Shown here one piece after another: positions 1 to 28,534 of a stretch of 64,000 nt of DNA. Each line of letters begins with the position of its first letter. Within the stretch, counting starts at the first letter, position 1. The position numbers were made by a program, and so were the translations under genes. The notes below the pieces were generated by a model. That model saw nothing but the letters and a program-made list of their open reading frames with translations. It was not told where the DNA came from and did not search any database. This stretch comes from Cristatella mucedo (taxonomy: Eukaryota > Bryozoa > Phylactolaemata > Cristatellidae), in NCBI GenBank assembly GCA_009760855.2, contig WPIO01000040.1, forward strand, positions 3,407,001 to 3,471,000, given 5' to 3'.

Positions 1-16404
<16,404 letters not shown>

Positions 16405-16900
16405 CGACGCGGATCCGCCAGGTGGAGCCACAGCCGTGGAGCCATCACCACCACTGCTGCCATGCGCTCTTGCGTGCGTCTAAGCCGGTGCAGCAGTGTC
16501 AGCTGCGAGCGAGGTCAGCCACGGCCGCTCGATGGCACGCACACTGTGCAGCACTTCGGCGTGTTCTCGACGGTTTGCTATGCAGGACTGTGGATCGTTG
16601 CCGAGGAGTTGACGGCATCTGTCACCTGTGCATCAACGGGTGATGCTATCGCCCAATCGGCGCGAACCGTAGGCGAGACCGAGGCTCCTTCCAGTGACCC
16701 TGTGCAGCAGGCCAGCTCTGAGTCGCCCAGCTGCGTTCCACTGGGAAGAAAGAAATGGTGGGAGGGGGAGACAATGCTCAACGCTCCGAGCCTGCTAATC
16801 GTCATGGCTGCGTCGTCATGGCTGCTGCGTTTTGCTTGTTGAGGCTTGGGCAGGCTCGAGCGGGTCTTAAGCTAACGAACGGTTGACCTTGACCTTGACT
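16405..16900 (+). other. Region downstream of the LCMT1 stop
   Basis: Presumed 3' UTR and intergenic sequence. No AATAAA signal was seen close to the stop. A 127-codon open frame at 16462-16842 has no recognisable features and I do not call it. Confidence 0.4.
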
Positions 16901-16901
16901 T

Positions 16902-17060
16902 GAAGTCGAGGAAGTGCTGGAGCGAGTGCCGGATGGAGGGTACAGGATGATGTGAGCAACACTTTTCGCTGCCTAGTGGCAGCGTGTTGGCAGCAAGCTG
17001 CAATCGACCACAGCAGCAGCTGTCCGAGCACCTGCTCATGCTGCTGCCTGCCCTCTCCCG
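16902..17060. repeat. Diverged duplicate, copy A
   Basis: It shares GTCGAGGAAG.GCTGGAGC, CTAGTGGCAGC.TGTTGGCAG and GCAGCTGTCCGAGCA with copy B at 18246-18395 in the same order and strand. Copy A lacks a consistent open frame. Confidence 0.65.
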
Positions 17061-17101
17061 TCGGCTTCGGTGCGCACGGCTGTCTGCGCGAGTGCGCACA
17101 C

Positions 17102-17103
<2 letters not shown>

Positions 17104-17196
<93 letters not shown>

Positions 17197-17206
17197 GTGT
17201 GTGTCT
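17104..17206. repeat. (TG)n microsatellite
   Basis: About 100 bases of TG repeat. Confidence 0.95.
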
Positions 17207-17619
17207 ATCGCATGTAAAGCTGAGCGCATCGGTTCAGCGGAGTCGCCACCGCCGCTGATGTCGCACCGCTGACGTCGCCGGCATTGTCGGGCAATGAATG
17301 GCACGCAGTCTATGTATTCGCCTGCAATTTGCTCGTCGTAAAACATCTTCGCTGGCGTTCGCCTGGTAGGCGGAGCATTGTTAGAGCAGGTAGGTACCTG
17401 GTAGGCTGAGCCACGTTTGGAAAAATCGTATATTGCTTGCCTATCAGTAGATAGTATATCAGTAGAGATCAGTAGAGAACTGACTTGTCCCAGAGTTATT
17501 TGTCTGAGCTACTGAAGTGGTGAAAATATGCTGCTGCTGCCATTTCTTCACCTCCCCCTGCCCGCCACCATTGACTTCAGATTTTCTGTCGCGTGTCAGC
17601 TCGACACAGTTGAACTTAC

Positions 17620-18060
17620 TCCGTAATTAAAATAAAACACGAGAGCTAGAGAACTAAACATTTTCTAGTCATTTTAATGTGCTTGGGAGGACGCACATCC
17701 TTTGGTTAGTGATACGATTGCGCAATTGCTGCACACCAAAAGGACAGATAAAGGAAACAGATGAAGCAGATGAAGAATGCTGTGCCGAGCACCTGTAGGT
17801 TTTTGGCTTCTGTTTAAAGGCCGTCCCATTAGTCGATTTCATGACGTCAGTTGGGAGTGAGTTCCAGGCTTTAGGAGCATGCGAAATAGATGGCACAGTT
17901 TCCAAATGATTTGGCTTCTGTTGGAGGCAAAACTGTAGTCAGGAGAGATCAGGGAGGGCACGATGTGAAGCCTGATTAGTAAGTATAGCAGGTGTGTAGG
18001 CCGGAGCCAGAGAATGAAGGTACCTAAACGTGAGTGACAGAAGAGGTCCCAAGGTCAGTG
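17620..18060 (-). mobile_element. LINE 3' end fragment, minus
   Basis: The minus reading gives APKAWNSLPTDVMKS and GTAFKQKPKTY, a degenerate LINE ORF2 C-terminus, and the end of the unit carries the CATTTTCTAGTCATTTTAAT remnant of the family terminus. Confidence 0.65.
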
Positions 18061-18245
18061 GTCGACAGGCTGCTTGAGCCCATGAGCTGCTCTCGACTGA
18101 GTGAACAGGGAGTGCAGCTCTGTTTCTGCACTCGCGACTGACAAGCCGCTCAGCATCGAGTGTAAGCGCTCAATCGCCTCATCGTCCTCGTCGTCTTCGG
18201 ATCTCGTCATCGCCTTTCGGAAGCCTAGGCCAAAGGGCAGCAGCA

Positions 18246-18395
18246 GCAGTCGAGGAAGCGCTGGAGCAAGTGCAAGAGAGGGCACAGGAGCAACACATGC
18301 GAGCCACACGTGCAGCTTGTCTAGTGGCAGCATGTTGGCAGCAATCGACTGCAGCAGCTGTCCGAGCAGCTGCTGCTGCCTGCCCTCTCACTGAA
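18246..18395. repeat. Diverged duplicate, copy B
   Basis: This is the partner of copy A at 16.9 kb. On + it reads VEEALEQVQERAQEQHM, a short helical segment, so the pair could derive from an exon. No gene is called. Confidence 0.6.
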
Positions 18396-20150
18396 GCACA
18401 GCTGTCATCTGTCGTCTTGTCGCTCGCTTGCCGGCCGCCGCAGCAGGCGCCGATGTCGGCCAGAGGTTTGGCTGCAAGTTTCTGCACCCTCGAGTCGAGC
18501 AGACATGGCTACCACAGGCTGCCCAATGAGTGTAGCCTTCATGGGGGGGGGGGGGTGCCAGGGCTGGCGAGAAACATGGTGCACAGATGGAGCCGCTCTG
18601 CTGCTTCAGAGGCCGTCATGCCGGGCCGGTGAGTGCTGGGGCTCGATTCCTAGGAAAGTCAATGCGAAGAGAGACGAAGAGCCGAACTCGTTTTCCTCAT
18701 GCACTTTACATGTGCTGTAAATGGAGCATGATCAAATGGCCAGTGGCAACGCCCATATTGTCAGCAAGCATAGTATGGTTGGAGGTAACATGCACCTGCA
18801 AGACAAGGCGTTAGTCAGCAGTTGTCGATGACTCCCGTGACCCAGCGATTGCGGCTGTCAAAGGAATGCCGACACTGCCTGAGCTAGCTCGTTCAGTAAC
18901 TGCCGGCGATAGGATGTTTACAAGTCACGTGACGCCAGCGATAACGATTGCACTGTCCGCCTTGAGGTCACGTAAAGAGTGGGCAAAGAGGCTGGCCTTG
19001 AGATATTCGACGAATGCCGTCTCTAGGCCGCAAGGTCAACGAAACTTGGCCTGCCTGTCAAGGAGGCCATGCAATTAGTATGTTGGCACGACGCTGTCGC
19101 GAGGCAACAATGGGCTGTGATTTAATTGCATCGCCGATTGCAAGTAAATGCTTTCCGTGCAGCCGGGCCTGGTCAGGTTCGGTTGGTGAGTGCTTACCTC
19201 GCCCGACATGCCACCCGACCAGCGGTCAGCTGACTGCCGTCATCTAGGAAACGCTTTGTCTTGGTAAAAGACCGGCCTGCGTTGCATGTCATACCGACAA
19301 TTGGCATGTCCAGGATTGGCCGTGCCAACTGTCGGTATTACTTATTTAATTACCGAAAAATAAATCAAATATTCTTTAAATATTGCCACTTTGCAAGCTC
19401 GCCTTGGGCTGCGAGCTGCTCCGGTGCTATCAATTCCAACGCCTGGGCGTTCATTGCTGAGTGACCGTGATTTCAGTTTGGATAGCGATGCTACAGTTTG
19501 GATAGCGATGCTACATTCGAATATGGCGATTCGTTCGGTGCTTCTAGGGGGTCCAGGGAACTGAGATGACCAACCGATATCGGATCATCCAAAGTAAGCC
19601 ATCATCGGAGGATTACCTCCCGTATTTCTGCGGACGGCACTGCGACCTAGAAGTGGTCACGCCGAGAAAGGCCTAGGTGTCGCTGGCAAACTGCCAGCCC
19701 GTTCCGTCTTTAATTCCCCGCTACGATTCCATTGGCTGTCGGCACTTCCTGCAACCGTCGCTAAGCGTTTGTTGTCCTCGCCCGTTGTACGCGTGTTGCC
19801 ATGGGATTCGAGCTGCAGGGGATTCGTGACCTTGAATACGGTGCCCAAACATTCTATTTTGGTCTGAGTAGAATCGATACCGTTCATCCCGATATTGGAA
19901 TGTACTTCTTTCTAAGCAGTTGGAACCTAGATAGAGATATCATGCAGCCCTCTCAATCTGTCTCACCTTTCAATCTGCCTCACCTGTCACCCAGCCCGAT
20001 CGCCTGCCTCAACTGGAAATGTGGCCTGATGTTCTACTGGGTGAGGCGCTTCTGCCGTATGGTCGGCAGGTACGGATGCATCTCGAGCCGTCACGTGACG
20101 AATGTTTTACTTATCTTGCCAGCCAATAGATATGTCATCGGCTCGTATTC
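18396..20150. other. Intergenic region
   Basis: It holds a minus LINE end (about 18690-18810), a 15-bp imperfect inverted repeat near 19289-19336 (TACCGACAATTGGCA and TGCCAACTGTCGGTA) and a 20-bp tandem duplication near 19473-19513 (GTTTGGATAGCGATGCTACA). I could not support a 122-codon + frame at 19801 as a gene. Confidence 0.5.
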
Positions 20151-20154
20151 TCAA

Positions 20155-20300
20155 GCTAGGTCTTAACAGCCTCTTTTTGTATAGCGACAGAAGAGCCTTG
20201 ACGGCTATCACCACCGCTTGCAGTGGCGATAAAGGATCGCCCACCACAGGATTCAAACCACGACCTCGGGCCAAGGTCGTGAAAAGCAAACGCATTACCA
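20155..20300 (-). mobile_element. tRNA-derived SINE, minus
   Basis: This is the reverse complement of the 13.39-kb SINE: AACAGCCTCTTTTTGTATAG, then GGATTCAAACCACGACCTCG for box B. Confidence 0.75.
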
Positions 20301-20304
20301 AAGT

Positions 20305-21300
20305 ATGGGGTACCTCAGGGTCCCGTTCTTTTCACAGTTTATACTCTTCTTTTGCCAATATTAAATTGCCAATATTCCCGGCAAAATCTAGGCTTTCACT
20401 TCTATGCAGATAACACTCGGTTACACCTTGGTTTTGAGCACTCCCAGCCCTTGAGCGAATCAAAATCTCTCAATTTCCTGTCCGCCTGTATTGATGACAT
20501 CCGCAAATAGATGGCAGCAAACTTTCTTAAATTGAATGATGATAAAAACCAACTTACTAGCTATGGGCAAACCAAGTGTGACTCAGAAATTAGAAAGATT
20601 AACGTTCAAAATCGGCTCTGCCAGCATATCTCCTGTTGAATACGCACGAAATATAGATGTCACGTTGCAAAGTGACCTCTCATTAGACGACCACATCAGC
20701 TTCACAGTCAAGTCTGCCTACTTTTAGCTACATCACATCTCTAAAATTCGGGCTTGTTTAAACAGACATACCACATCTAAGTTAGTCCAGGTATTTGCGA
20801 CATCCCTCTTGACTTCTGTAACCCACTGCTTGCTGGTCCACCGGCCTGTGCAATCAGACGCTTACAGCTGCTGCAAAACTCTGCAGCTAGGCTTGTGTGT
20901 CGTGAGCATCGCAGTTGCCACATCTCGCCACTTCTGGCCGACCTAAACTGGCTTTCAGTCACGCAACGGATCGACTTCAAGGTTTTGTCACTCACTTTTA
21001 GGTCCCTTCGTTCTTTGGCTCCAGCCTACCTATCAGATCTGTTCCTCTACTAGGTTAAACATCGTACCGCACGCTTTCTATCTACTCCCCCATCTGGCTT
21101 AGCATAGAGCCACCCACTTTTCGGAATCTAATAGTTTATCCATATCTCGTACAAACACCAAATCCTTTGAAGACCGTGCTTTTAGTTCGCATGCTCCCAA
21201 AGCCTGGAACTCACTTCCGACTTGCGTCACGACATCGCCTGACTTGTCCACTTTTAAAAATCTTGCACCACCGGACGGGTGCTCAGCATTAATCCAACCA
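20305..21300 (+). pseudogene. LINE reverse transcriptase relic
   Basis: This is a 5'-truncated non-LTR retrotransposon. In order it shows GVPQGS-like GTSGSRSFHSLY/LFTVY, the FHFYAD core of RT motif C, IDDIRK, MAANFLKLNDDK, the LADLNW remnant, RIDFKVLSLTFRSL and SLAPAYLSDLF. An in-frame TAG falls between IDDIRK and MAANFLK, and several frameshifts follow. The 3' end shades into the dispersed LINE terminus. It is clearly non-functional. Confidence 0.8.
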
Positions 21301-22575
21301 CCCTTGTTGAGACGTGCAGATGTCCCCCACATTGCTGTGTAACTCCCGGTTGCGGAAGGTCTATCATACTGGACGCTTACGGTAACGGCCGGGCCTGAAT
21401 AAACTTGGTCTTTGCTATGGTCGTGTTGTACCACTCATACCGCACTATCAACACCCCCCCTTTTCGGTAATCCGGCGTTCTACCGGACGGGTCCTTCATG
21501 CTGCCGATGCACGGCGTATTCTTAGCGATCCAGGGCTCCGAGGAAACGCTTCTAGCTGAAACGGTTAGCGCTGCCGCCACTGCGAGCGTCTGTCGCGGCA
21601 CCCCACAACTCCCACGTCTGCGCGCTCCTATTGGCAGAACGCCGACTGCCGGATTGGCTGGCGGCATCTCCCCGGGCCGCGGCCATGCGGCGCGCGCGCG
21701 CAGCCAGCGTTCATGCCGTTTCCGGTGCTGCCGCTCGTGCGGCTTCCGGTGCGGCGCTTTCGCGCTCGGCGCACAATAGCAGGCGTTTCGTTCGCTTCGA
21801 CGTCGACCCAGCGCCGACCGTTTCTGTTGTTCCGCGCGACGCGAGCGTGGCCGAAACGAGACGCCATTAAGTCCGGCCTCGCTCTCGCCGGTCTTCGCCG
21901 CGAGCGCGGCTCGGGTCTCGCGGTCTTTCGGCTCCCCGGGCCGGATCCTCGCCGCCGCGGCTGCGCCACGCGTCGTCTGCCGACTCCTTTCTCCCGTGGA
22001 GCCAGCGGAGAGCTCGAATGGGCTGCGGATACTCGCAGCAGCATCAGCAGCAGCGCAGAGGTAGCGGCCGCTGCGCGTGCGCGGTCCATCGCGCTGATTC
22101 CTCGCTTCCGTCGCCTTCGCTTCCCGCAGGGTTCTTCGCGTTTTCCCGTCCGCGCCGCGCTCGTCGAGCTGCGCGCGCCTGACCTCCAGAGCTTACGTGG
22201 GCGGCGGCGGCGGCTACGCGTGCGCGCTCTGTCGCGCGATTCCTCGCTTCCGTCGAGCGGCGGCGGCGGCCCGCGGCCGTCGGGCGCTGTTCGCGAGCTG
22301 GAAGCGGTGAATCCGTGGAGCAGTCGTCCATGACTTTTAATCCTCTCGAGCCACTGGTCACCGTGCGCCGGAGTTGGCGATCAACCGCGAAAACTAGCCA
22401 TCTGGATTCGCGGTCGCGGGGCGCACGCGGACGGATCGCGGCGGTCGAGCAGTGCCAGTCCTTTCTCTGCTTTGCAGGCGGCGGCGACGGCGCTATTCCC
22501 GGAGGCGCGTGAGTACACGCTGCTCTGCGCGGTGACGACCATTGCGGCTACTCTCTCTCTCTCTCTCTCTCGAGT
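21301..22575. promoter_or_regulatory. CpG-island-like block
   Basis: A sharp rise in GC and CpG runs from about 21,500 to 22,510. Two ATTGG (inverted CCAAT) elements lie near 21,629 and 21,654. This looks like the promoter and untranslated first exon of a host gene, but neither exon nor direction can be fixed. Confidence 0.4.
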
Positions 22576-23035
22576 TTGACTCTGACGAGAGAATTAGTGA
22601 CGGCCTCTGTTTACCTCGTACCTCGTACAAACCTCAAATCCTTTGGAGACCATGCATTTAATTCGTATGCTCCCAAAAGCCTGAAACTCACTCCCGACTT
22701 GCGTCAGGCATCCCCTGCTGACTTGACCAAATTTAAAAATAAATTAAAATCGCACCTATATATGACAGCATATAGTGGGTCCCTGTGATTCCTTCTTTTA
22801 TGTACTTACGCGTGCTGATACTGTTGCAGGCTGCTACTAACCACACTTGCATGCTGACCCTGTGAATATCGCCCCTAACCGTGTTATTCTTGTTTATCGA
22901 GCACGCTACCATTAACCGTTCGATAGTGTTTCCTTTGCAGCAAATGTAAAGCGCCTAGAAAGAGATTGAGTTCCCTGAGGGCGAATTATCAAGTGTGTTA
23001 TTTTATATATATATATATATATAAATAAAATAGAT
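22576..23035 (+). mobile_element. LINE 3' end fragment, plus
   Basis: It reads LKSFGDHAFNSYAPKSLKLT and LTKFKNKLKSHLYMTAYS, then the untranslated end GTAAAGCGCCTAGAAAGAGA and an AT tail. This is the best plus-strand view of the family terminus. Confidence 0.8.
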
Positions 23036-23367
23036 TTAGATATACTGTATATAGTTGCTACAGCGCCTTTGTCATTATGTATTAGCGTCCAGTTGGCATG
23101 CCAACTACTATAAATCCATAAACTTCTGCCCATCACCAGCTGAGCGCAAGAATGCCTAGCGAGACTTCGCGGACTGTCGTCATCTGCCGTCTACGTATCT
23201 GGGCATCGGTACTTTAGCGATCGGCGATCCTCGGGAGACGCATCTTCGTGTTGAGCGGCATTGTTAATACAGCCGAAGGAATTTGTCGAAGGTGACATTC
23301 CGTTTGCGTCCTCGAGCGCTAGCGCCGACCGAAGCGTCGCTGCCGATTCAGTCGACTCGCTGCGGCG

Positions 23368-23545
23368 AGTGGGCGCGGCTCTAGGGTGGGCGCGGCTCTA
23401 GAGTGGGCGCGGCTCTAGAGTGGGCGCGGCTCTAGGGTGGGCGCGGCTCTAGAGTGGGCGCGGCTCTAGAGTGGGCGCGGATCTAGAGTGGGCGCGGCTC
23501 TAGGGTAGGCGCGGCTCTAGGGTGGGCGCGGCTCTAGGGCTGCTG
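23368..23545. repeat. 18-bp minisatellite GTGGGCGCGGCTCTAGRG
   Basis: About ten units in tandem differ mainly at AGGG versus AGAG. The array lies 150 bases upstream of the ATG of the 748-codon frame. Confidence 0.9.
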
Positions 23546-23700
23546 CTGCTGCGCGTGGCGTGGACGGCGCTCGCTAAGCGCGCCCCGCGCCCCGTTCGCC
23601 GGCGGCGCTCTGAGAGGGCGGCGCTCTGAGAGGGCCGCGCGACGCCGCGCGCGAAACTGCGCCGACTGATGGGACAGTTCGCGCCGCACGGTCTGCTAGG

Positions 23701-24010
23701 ATGGAGGTCTTCGCAGTGTTTCCGGTGACTCAGCCGCCCAATTCGAAAGCGCCGAAGTCGCCGCTCGCCGCCGCCGCCGCAGCGCCCGTTAACGAGTCGA
23801 CGGCGTCCAGGATCGCCATCGCACCGGCCGCGCTGGTCGGCGGAGGCGGCGGCGGCCTCCGACTCGGGATCCACGGTGCCGCGGCGGCCGAGCCTCGACC
23901 CCGTCAGTGCGACTCCGTCGCCGCCGCCGCCGCCGCCGCGAGCCTCCTGGAGGAAGCGCCTCGGCGCCGCCTGGCGGGCTCGCCCTTCGTCGCCAGCAGC
24001 AGCGCTTCGA

Positions 24011-24048
<38 letters not shown>

Positions 24049-25374
24049 TCGGCTTCGTCCTGCGAGTCGCTCGACCCGAAGCGAAGTCCGTCGTCCAAGG
24101 CCGCCGCTCCAGGCGGTCAAGGCCGCCGACTCTGCGCGCCCGGACCGGTACCGGAGTCACCCGAACGAGCCGCCGCCGCCGCCGCCGCCTTCGTCGGACC
24201 GCGGGCGCCGCCGCGCCGTCCGGTGCCACCACCTCCGTCGGTAGAGACGTCGCCGATGGCGCCGCGCGAAAGCCGGCCACTGCCGCCAGTGCCGCCGCCG
24301 GACTCGGGCGACGAGTCGCGCGTGCCCTCGCGTATGAGGTCGTACGCCGTCGGCGCCAAGGCGGCTGCGACGCGAGAGTCGCCGCCACCGCTGCCGCGCG
24401 GCCGCGCAGCGGCGGAGGACTTAGGCCGAAACACCCACGGCGGGCAGGCGGCCGGACGCGCGGCGGCGGCTCGTGCCAGCGTCGACGCCGCCCTTTCTGC
24501 GGCACCCCTCTGCGAAGCCATCACGTGCCTCGACGACGGTGATGAGGAGGAGTACGACGACGATGAGTATGACAGCGACGTCGAGGCGGCTGCAGCACCG
24601 TCCGCGACGCGAGCGGCCTCGGCGCGGACTTTCGGCGATCGGCTGATCGAGGGGCGCCGGGCGCGGCCGCCGCCGCAGCTGCCGCCGGCCTGCGGCGGTG
24701 GCCGCGACGGCTGCTGCTCGCGAATCGAGTCCTTGCTCGAAGACGGCGTGACGTTGCTTCGAAACTTCGAGCGGCTGCACGCCGCCGGACTCGGCGCCAT
24801 CGCGGCGGCGGCGGCGTCGCCGTCGAGCGGCAAGGCGCCGGGTGGCAGCAACGGCGGCACGCCGGCGGCCACGTGGTCAGCGGAGGGCGGCGGCGGACCG
24901 CGAGCTGCTACATCCCGCTGCAAGGACGCCAGTACGCAGCACGAGCCCCACGCCCACTCGCCGGAGTCGGCAGAAGGCGGACGTGCTGACGCGACGGTCT
25001 CCGCCGCCGCGAGTGCTACCGGAAGCCGCGGTGCCGCGGCCGCCGCCGCCGCCAACGGAGGCCGTGCTAGCGGCGGAGGAGGAGGAGGAGGAAGAGACGT
25101 GGAGGAAAGGCGGCCTGCCGAGCGGCAGGTCGCGTCTCCTGCTCGCTCGCCAGGCGCTCGGACAAGAGGTCAAGCGTCGGCCGACGGCTCGGCGGAAGCG
25201 GAAACGACTGCTCCGGTGAGCTCCGACGGCCCGCCGCTGCCGTGCACCCCGACCACCGAGCGGCCTTGTGGCGCGACGGACGTGGGCGTAGTTTGTGTCG
25301 CCGGAAGCGTAACTAGCGCTGCTTCTGGTGGTGCTGCCTCGGGCGACTCGGCGTGTCCGCCTGCAGCCGGCAGT

Positions 25375-25411
<37 letters not shown>

Positions 25412-25726
25412 CCCACCCGCTGCCTGCGACGTCGTCGTCGTCCGTGGCTGGCTGCAACGCGCGAGGCAAGGACGCAGAGGCGAGCGAAAGCGAGGCCCGC
25501 GACGCCGACGACAAGGGACAATGCAGCCCGCATCCTACCGAGCGCTGCGGGGCGGCGCCGTCTCCGCCCGGCTGCGCGCAGCATCCGGTCGGCTGCTTCG
25601 GCGACGCGGTCGTCGCTGAGAGCGACGACCGCGTCGTGGAGCTCGGAGCTGCATCGAAGCTGTCGAGGTCTTCGTCGAGGAGCGACTCTCGCCGCGGACG
25701 ACAGGGACGAGAGACAGGGCGTTCTT

Positions 25727-25766
<40 letters not shown>

Positions 25767-25947
25767 CATCGTTGCGTCTCCGTCGCCTGCACGCGCACCG
25801 CGGCCGCCGCTGCTGTTGATGCCGCCGCCGCCTCCTCCGTCATCGCGCATGTACGGCGGGGATACAGACGACGACGACGTTTCCTTGTGCGACGCCTTGC
25901 TCGTTCAGCCAGCCCCGTGCGTCGCGTCCGACGACGATTTCGCCTAG
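23701..25947 (+). CDS. Putative Ala/Gly/Ser-rich protein, 748 aa, function unknown
   Basis: A single uninterrupted frame starts with a good translation context (AGGATGG). The protein is low-complexity, with poly-Ala and poly-Gly runs, proline-rich segments (about residues 175-210), an acidic patch DGDEEEYDDDEYDSD (about 279-293) and an acidic C-terminus DTDDDD...DDDFA. A possibly structured segment SRIESLLEDGVTLLRNFERL lies near residues 340-360, with a CKDASTQHEP motif near 403. I recognise no family. GC content is so high that long stop-free frames also occur on the opposite strand (312 codons at 24117-25055), so length alone is weak evidence. It may be one exon of a larger gene or chance. 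The upstream minisatellite and CpG-rich DNA would suit a promoter. Confidence 0.45.
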
Positions 25948-26987
25948 CAGCAGGCAGCGACCGGAAGCTGCCGGAAGCGGCAGCGGCCCGAAGCCGCTGG
26001 ACGCCCAGGCGCAGGCGAGCAGACGAGCGATGGCGGGCGACTGATTCGACGATGCTGATATATAGCGCAGCAGCAGCAGCGCCTCCTGCAACAACGCCAG
26101 CCGCGGCGGACTCTTGGTTTCCTACCGGCGCGACGCGTGACGCCAGCGGCGGCGAGGCCGCGCCGCGTTGGTCGCGATGGCGAACCGCGCGGCTGCCTCG
26201 AGCGCCGAGCCCGCGGCGATGGCACATCGCTTTGACCCAGCAGCCCTCTCCACCGGGTCCGCCCCAGGTCCTGAGGCTCTGCTTCCTGAGGCGCCGGTGG
26301 TGCGTAGCCTCTCCGACGGCTAGCTCTCCGCGCCGCTCGCTCGGCCGCCGCTGCTCACGCCGGAAGCCGAGCGCTGGCGTGCGCGACGATTATGGAGGGG
26401 GCGGGGCTGCGGAGGCTGCGTGCGCAGCGGATGCCTTACTCTGTCGGCCCGTGCCTGCGGAGCGAGGCGGCGAGGCGGCCGCGAGTTCTTCTGTCGCGCG
26501 GTGGCTGGACGTGACCGACCACGTGACGTGACGCTCTGCGAGCGGCCTGTCGGGGGGCCGTTTGACTTTCGCTGGATAAATGTGAACCGATTTTACGCGC
26601 TTGCGATTGGCGCATTTTCTCGGGCATCGACCGAGGCCGCGCAGTAGGCGGGCGCAGTAGGCGGAAGTACTTAGGAGTACGCAGTAGGCGGACCTACTTC
26701 CGTTCGTCGAGGAGCCGGTCAGCTGAGGCGGCGAGGCCTCACGACGAGGCGCCTTCGCCTTGACGCGGACGTACTTACTTGTATAGCGGAGCGGCATGGC
26801 GCCTGCTGCCTGTACCGAGCATCGTGGAGCGCACTTACTCGTTAGACCAATAAATAGATGGTAAAGCAGCGATAGTAGATCGGAGCGCTAGAAAAACGGA
26901 TATGCCCCGCCCCTATCTCTCTCGCGCTCTCATCATTTGCTCCCTAGCGGCTTTCATACTGTATATTATATTATATTTATACACTTC

Positions 26988-27019
<32 letters not shown>

Positions 27020-27050
27020 ATATATAAATATAAATAAATAAATAAAATTC
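25948..27050. other. GC-rich intergenic region
   Basis: High-GC sequence containing a few copies of GCAGTAGGCGG (26642-26690), and at 26,985-27,020 an (AT)n run. No gene can be supported. Confidence 0.5.
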
Positions 27051-27184
27051 ATTTATATAGCGCCCCAAGAGAACTTGGCTTGCTGGCGAGCGAGACGGAT
27101 GCGCCGCTCGACGTCGCCGAGTAGCCGATGTCGGTCGTCATCGCCGAGTAGCTGCCGATCGTTGACAAGCCGCCGTCGACGTCG

Positions 27185-27470
27185 GTGGCGTCGAAAACGT
27201 AGGTGACGGCGGCGTCAACGTCGACAACAGACGGCGACGATCAAGCGATCGGTAGCGTCGTATCGGGCGAGCGCGTGCTGCTGCCGCGCTCCGTGGCTGC
27301 AGCGGCCGCCGGACGAGTCGCCGCCGCCGATGTCGCTGCTGGAGCTGGCGATCGTGCGTCGACGACAGACGGCGACGATGCCTCACACTCATAGCCTAAG
27401 CGGCTTTCGGTAGCCAACAGACTTCGTCTCACGCAACAAAGAGAAAGTGGGAAGCCAGATAATAATATAG
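27185..27470 (-). pseudogene. Partial copy of the LRR gene 3' coding region, plus a retroelement end
   Basis: On the minus strand, SSPSVVDARSPAPAATSAAA, TRPAAAAATERGSST and then TLPIASSSPSVVDVDA match the C-terminal part of the LRR protein encoded at 28.6-28.8 kb, but in rearranged order. It has no LRRs. The right side (27,390-27,470) is a minus retroelement end (GCGGCTTTCGGTAGCCAACA). Confidence 0.6.
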
Positions 27471-28534
27471 CTATGGTTTTTTCGCTACTGGTCGTGGTGT
27501 GACGTTTTTCAGTAGGTAACCCAAAAATGGTAGCTGCACTACGATAATTGCAGCCTGTGATTGACCAGCAATCAATGACCTAAACTGCACGGCTTCCGGC
27601 TTTGCGTAGTGCCAGGTTTGCACGGCTTCGGTTCTCCTTCTTAAAGTGGGTTTACACCTTTCAGTCTTCCTCACAAAGTCTTTTAACTTATTCGCTCCAC
27701 CCCTGGTGTTTATTAGAAATTTTTTATTCTAACGGAAGTAGGAAATGGACTTTATGAGTTTCCTCGATTAACTTTCCGGCGAATGTCAACCTTCCACGAT
27801 TGCTTTTACTACCGTCCGCCTGATCGCCCGCACCTAAAGGCTAGCCGATTCAGCAGATGCGTTTACATAGTAGCATAAGAGCTTTAGCAGCGACAAACGC
27901 TCGCCGCTCGCAGGTGATTAAGGGTCGCCGCTGCAAGACTCGAACACACAACTTCACGGCTTCGCGAAGTGCGAGCGCCACGCCTCCTCCGGGCGCCGAC
28001 CCAGGGGCGCGTGCACGCCCGCCGCAAGTTGGTGCAAGGGGTGTAGAGGTCAAAGTCGGTGCAACAGCGGGTCCAACTCGGCCGGGGCGCGTGCGCGCAC
28101 GTCTCGTCGTACGAAAGAGCACTGTGTCGGGCTCGCTGTGCGGAGCGCGCGGCGCAGTCGAAGTCGGAAGGCTCAAGGTGCGCTTAAATGAATGAAAAAA
28201 TTCCAAAACGAACGAATTTCTACTCGTGACGCGTTTGGTCGAACGCCTCTGACGAACTCGTGCGAACGTGCGACTGACTACGCAACAGGAACGAGGTCAC
28301 GCGCCAGCAGAGGGCACACACAGGGTCGCTGCCGGTCGCAGGGAGAAGAATAAGGTCACGGCCGCGCGCTCGGCGCTTAAGTCGAGCCGCAGGCTTACGC
28401 GAAGCGGTTTGGTGCAGAGGTTCTGCGAGACGCGCGACGGACGGACGCAGACGGCGCGAGCTGACCAATCGTGAAAGGCGCGGAGCTGACCGGCGCGCAT
28501 CGCCCGACGTCGTGCAGTCGTCCGACGGTCAGCG
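27471..28534. other. Spacer downstream of the LRR gene
   Basis: Moderate-GC sequence. Reading frames up to 118 codons occur but none has recognisable features. Confidence 0.5.

Noticed and set aside
23789-25055. Minus-strand proteins opposite the 748-codon frame
   Set aside because: They are Arg/Pro/Ala-rich shadow frames expected from GC-rich triplet repeats. The + frame is longer and has a better start.
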